A DNA stretch of 64,000 nt from Mytilinidion resinicola. Its lineage: Eukaryota; Ascomycota; Dothideomycetes; Mytilinidiales; Mytilinidiaceae. The translations under genes and the position numbers were made by a program. The stretch lies in assembly GCF_010093595.1 (NCBI RefSeq), contig NW_022985439.1, forward strand, positions 1,197,713 through 1,261,712, written 5' to 3'. The notes beneath the pieces are model-generated. The model saw only the letters and a program-made list of their open reading frames with translations. It had not been told where the DNA came from and did not search any database. Shown piece by piece: positions 60,212-64,000 of the stretch (position 1 is its first letter; the number at the start of each line of letters is the position of its first letter).

Positions 60212-62026
60212 ATGCGGCCCTTCATCTCGTCCGTAACAGCAGCCGTAGGAAAACCGTTGTTCAGGTCGCAGTTCCAGTCGTCCAGATTACCTACATTAGT
60301 CAAAAGAACCTACGCAATGGGTCACAATGTGCCACAAGTATGTAGACACTTGCGTTTCTCTCTCCCCCATTCTTACCACCCGAACGCGCAAAGGAGCTAG
60401 CAACGTGGGCTAACACACAATCACCAGCTGAACGACAAGTCGCTGCTAAAATCGCAGACGTATGTGAACGGAGAATGGATAAACGCAAAGTCAGGGAAGA
60501 CCTTCGAGGTCACAGGTACGTCCAGCCCCTCACGCGTCAAATGATACCAAAGCTCACAATTCGTCCAGATCCCTCGAGCGGCGAAGTCATCGGGACGATG
60601 CCTGAGATGGACAAATCCGATACCGAAGCCGCAATTGCAGCAGCTGCAGCAGCCCTCCCTTCCTTCCGCAAAACGACTGGACGCGAACGCGCGAAGATGC
60701 TGCGGAAGTGGTACCAATTGATGGTGGACAATGCGGATGATCTGGCGAAGCTTATTACATGGGAGAATGGCAAGCCGTTTGCAGATGCGAAGGGAGAGGT
60801 GACTTATGCCGCCAATTTCTTCGAGTGGTTCTCGGAAGAAGCACCGAGAGTGTATGGAGACACGATACCCGCGAGCATACCCGGAAACCGCGTTTTCACA
60901 ATCAAGGAGCCAGTCGGCGTATGTGGGCTGATCACACCGTATGCGAAGCCCCGATCAATCTCCAAATTCCAGCATTGTGCTATCCGGAGCTATAATACTA
61001 ACATGCTCCAGATGGAACTTCCCCGCTGCAATGATAACCCGCAAAATCGGCCCAGCCCTCGCTGCCGGCTGCACCATTGTCGCCAAATCCCCCGGCGAGA
61101 CGCCCCTCACAGCCGCCGCACTGGCTGAGCTGGGCCACCGCGCCGGTATCCCCAAAGGCGTGATCAACTTTGTGACCGCCCTCGCCAACACCCCCGAAGT
61201 CGGCGCCGCCATCACAGCCTCCGAAACTGTCCGCAAGGTCTCCTTCACCGGCTCCACAGGCGTCGGCAAGCTCCTCATGAAACAGTCCGCCGACACCCTC
61301 AAGAAGCTCTCCTTCGAGCTCGGCGGCAACGCGCCCTTCATCGTCTTCGAGGACGCAGATCTCGAGGTCGCGGTCAACGGCGCTGTCGCCTCGAAGTTCC
61401 GCTCCAGTGGCCAAACATGCGTCTGCGCAAACCGCATCTATGTGCAAGCCGGCATCTACGACTCCTTCGCGACCAAGCTGGCGGAGAAGGTGAAGAGCTT
61501 CAAGGTCGGCGGCGGGTACGGAGAGGGCATCACCCACGGCCCTCTAATCCACGAGCGCGCAGTCGGCAAGGTCGAGCAGCACGTCCAGGATGCCGTCAGC
61601 CACGGCGGAAAGGTGCTCGTCGGCGGGCAAAAGATTCCCGAGCTCGGCCCCAACTTCTTCCAGCCAACGGTCATCCGCGACATGACGTCTGACATGAAGC
61701 TCGCGTCTGAGGAGACGTTTGGGCCTGTAGCTGGGCTGTTCAAGTTCGAGACTGAGGCGGATGTGGTTAGGCTTGCCAACGAGGCGGATGTTGGGCTTGC
61801 GGGGTACTTCTTCAGCAAGGATGTTCAGAGGGTTTATCGCGTTGCTGAGGCGTTGGAGGTTGGGATGGTGGGCGTGAATACGGGGTTGATCTCGGATCCG
61901 GCGTCGCCGTTTGGAGGCGTGAAGTTCTCTGGGTTCGGACGCGAGGGGAGTAGGGTTGGAATTGAGGAGTATATGATTACGAAGATGGTGACGTTGGGGG
62001 GTATGGGAGAGCCTCTACAAGGCTGA
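60212..62026 (+). CDS. UGA2: Succinate-semialdehyde dehydrogenase, GABA shunt
   Basis: Exons 60212-60337, 60428-60515, 60569-60938 and 61012-62026, 532 aa. The introns (90, 53 and 73 nt) join VPQ/LNDKSLL, FEVTD/PSSGEV and GLITP/WNFPAAM. The enzyme oxidises succinate semialdehyde to succinate with NAD(P)+, the last step of the GABA shunt. Seen: the NAD-site segment PWNFPAAMITRK, the glycine motif FTGSTGVGK, catalytic Glu297 in FELGGNAP and nucleophile Cys331 in SGQTCVCANR, and the C-terminal PFGGVKFSGFGREG typical of SSADH. The paired Cys (TCVC) is typical of redox-regulated SSADH. The first 35 residues are basic and Ser-rich (MRPFISSVTAAVGKPL), fitting a mitochondrial presequence. Other aldehyde dehydrogenases are less likely. 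Confidence 0.94.
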
Positions 62027-63172
62027 GAGATTTCTCTCAATCGTAAGGAGGGGAAAGCGACCCAAACGGATTACGAAAATATTGATTGTATATATGGCGA
62101 ATACGTTCAGTGTATATCAAAAAGCGGCGAGGTATGCAAACTACCGGAAGGAACGATAATGAGACTCTATATCATGTCCCATACTCTCTCTGCATGGGGA
62201 AGACAGCGACCTGGACTGCTCCCATATTTGGCTAAATTAACGTGGAATCGATAAAGAAGTATCCAGAATCTCAGCCATATTCACTTGTCACATTATAGCT
62301 GGCCTGACGCACAGTCTACGGCGTTGATGGAGAGTGTACTGCTGTGTCAAGGCACAGACATGCAAGAAACAGAGGACTTGTGCTGTCTTTTCGACTGCAT
62401 GAGAAGAGTAGGGAATACGAAGTCAAGAAGGAACGACGAAACGAAAACGAAACCTCGGCAGCAGATACATTGAGTTTGAAGAAGAAGAAGAAGATGGCTG
62501 CCGGCAAGACATCCATGTATGCCCTCTACTTTAAATGGGTTCAATGAGCACATCAGCAGTACAACAGCAGAAAACCCCAAGAACATAATAGAGCAACAAG
62601 AAGTGGTCAATGCTCTTACTAATATCCATCCCAAGCCCAGATCCGTGCAATCCCGGCTCTGCAAGACATTAATATAAGCAACATGGCACATGGCCTCCAG
62701 AGCGGGGTATGCGGGGTGGGTTCATGACTGCCGTTACACAAACCAGCTCTCTCTATCGCTTAGCCAAGTGGACGGGTTCCATCCGTGGCTGGATGAGGTT
62801 GTAGAGGGGAGAGGAGGGGAGGGTGGGATGGTTGTGTAGGGTAGGTAGGCGTGGTAGGGGAGCTAACATGAAGCGAGACTGATAACAGCGTTGCGGAGGC
62901 TGTTTTAGCGCATGTGACGTCGCGTCGGTCACGCATAATCGACAGCGACTGAGTTCACCTCATCTTAAATGTACTCTTGGATGTCACGGTAAGTGTCAGG
63001 GAAGATGTGGGGACGGGTTCTGAGGTATCAAAAAAGCTCCTATCAATTATGTGGGTATGTGCAGTGCCATGCCTCCAGACTAACTCAATCAAATGCTTCA
63101 GCGCCCAGTACGCCCGTATCTCATCCAGTGTGCAAATTTATTTACAGGAGAAACCAAAGTGAGCTAAGAAGC
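62027..63172. other. Convergent spacer between SSADH and hexosaminidase
   Basis: A 1,146-bp spacer. It contains a short GAA run at about 62476-62495 and G/T-rich stretches at 62790-62870. No gene was recognised. Confidence 0.5.

Positions 63173-64000
<828 letters not shown>

Overview
The window is nuclear DNA from a filamentous ascomycete (Pezizomycotina). Genes are monocistronic on both strands and are interrupted by short introns of mostly 46-135 nt with GTATGT/GTAAGT-type donors and CTRAY-like branch sites. The gene content is typical: UapA-type purine permease, D-xylulose kinase, separase, a hybrid histidine kinase, PP1, succinate-semialdehyde dehydrogenase and GH20 hexosaminidase. The class cannot be settled from the sequence; Dothideomycetes is a weak guess. 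Exon joins were built by eye from splice signals and family conservation. In every complete multi-exon model the coding length is a multiple of three, except the histidine kinase, which is one base too long. Starts were checked to be real ATG codons.

Left third (1-22 kb): a truncated purine permease (-) is divergent from a nucleoside-type amidohydrolase (+). Then come D-xylulose kinase (-), a mitochondrial-type cation diffusion facilitator with a long His/Asp tail (-), a monoglyceride-lipase-like hydrolase (-), an OXNAD-type oxidoreductase (+), a secreted PAF-acetylhydrolase-like protein (+), a four-helix membrane protein (+) and a 2,219-residue separase (+).

Middle (22-46 kb): a PAS/GAF hybrid histidine kinase (-) carries a one-base disruption. 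An FBXO31-like F-box protein, a giant coiled-coil protein, an LRR protein and the PP1 catalytic subunit follow, all on +. Between the coiled-coil and LRR genes lies a 5.3-kb gene-free island with a decayed tandem array of about 110-bp units.

Right third (46-64 kb): three F-box genes. The first two (-) share conserved flanks at an offset of about 2.37 kb, indicating a tandem duplication with RIP-like transitions. Next is a small four-exon secreted His/Pro/Trp-rich protein, which is not visible as a single ORF. A hotdog thioesterase (-), a J-domain protein (-), SSADH (+) and the C-terminal part of a GH20 hexosaminidase (-, truncated by the window edge) complete the window.

No operon-like system, CRISPR array, rRNA, tRNA or intact transposon was seen. 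The least ordinary items are the secreted protein, the 110-bp array, the F-box duplication and the histidine kinase frameshift.
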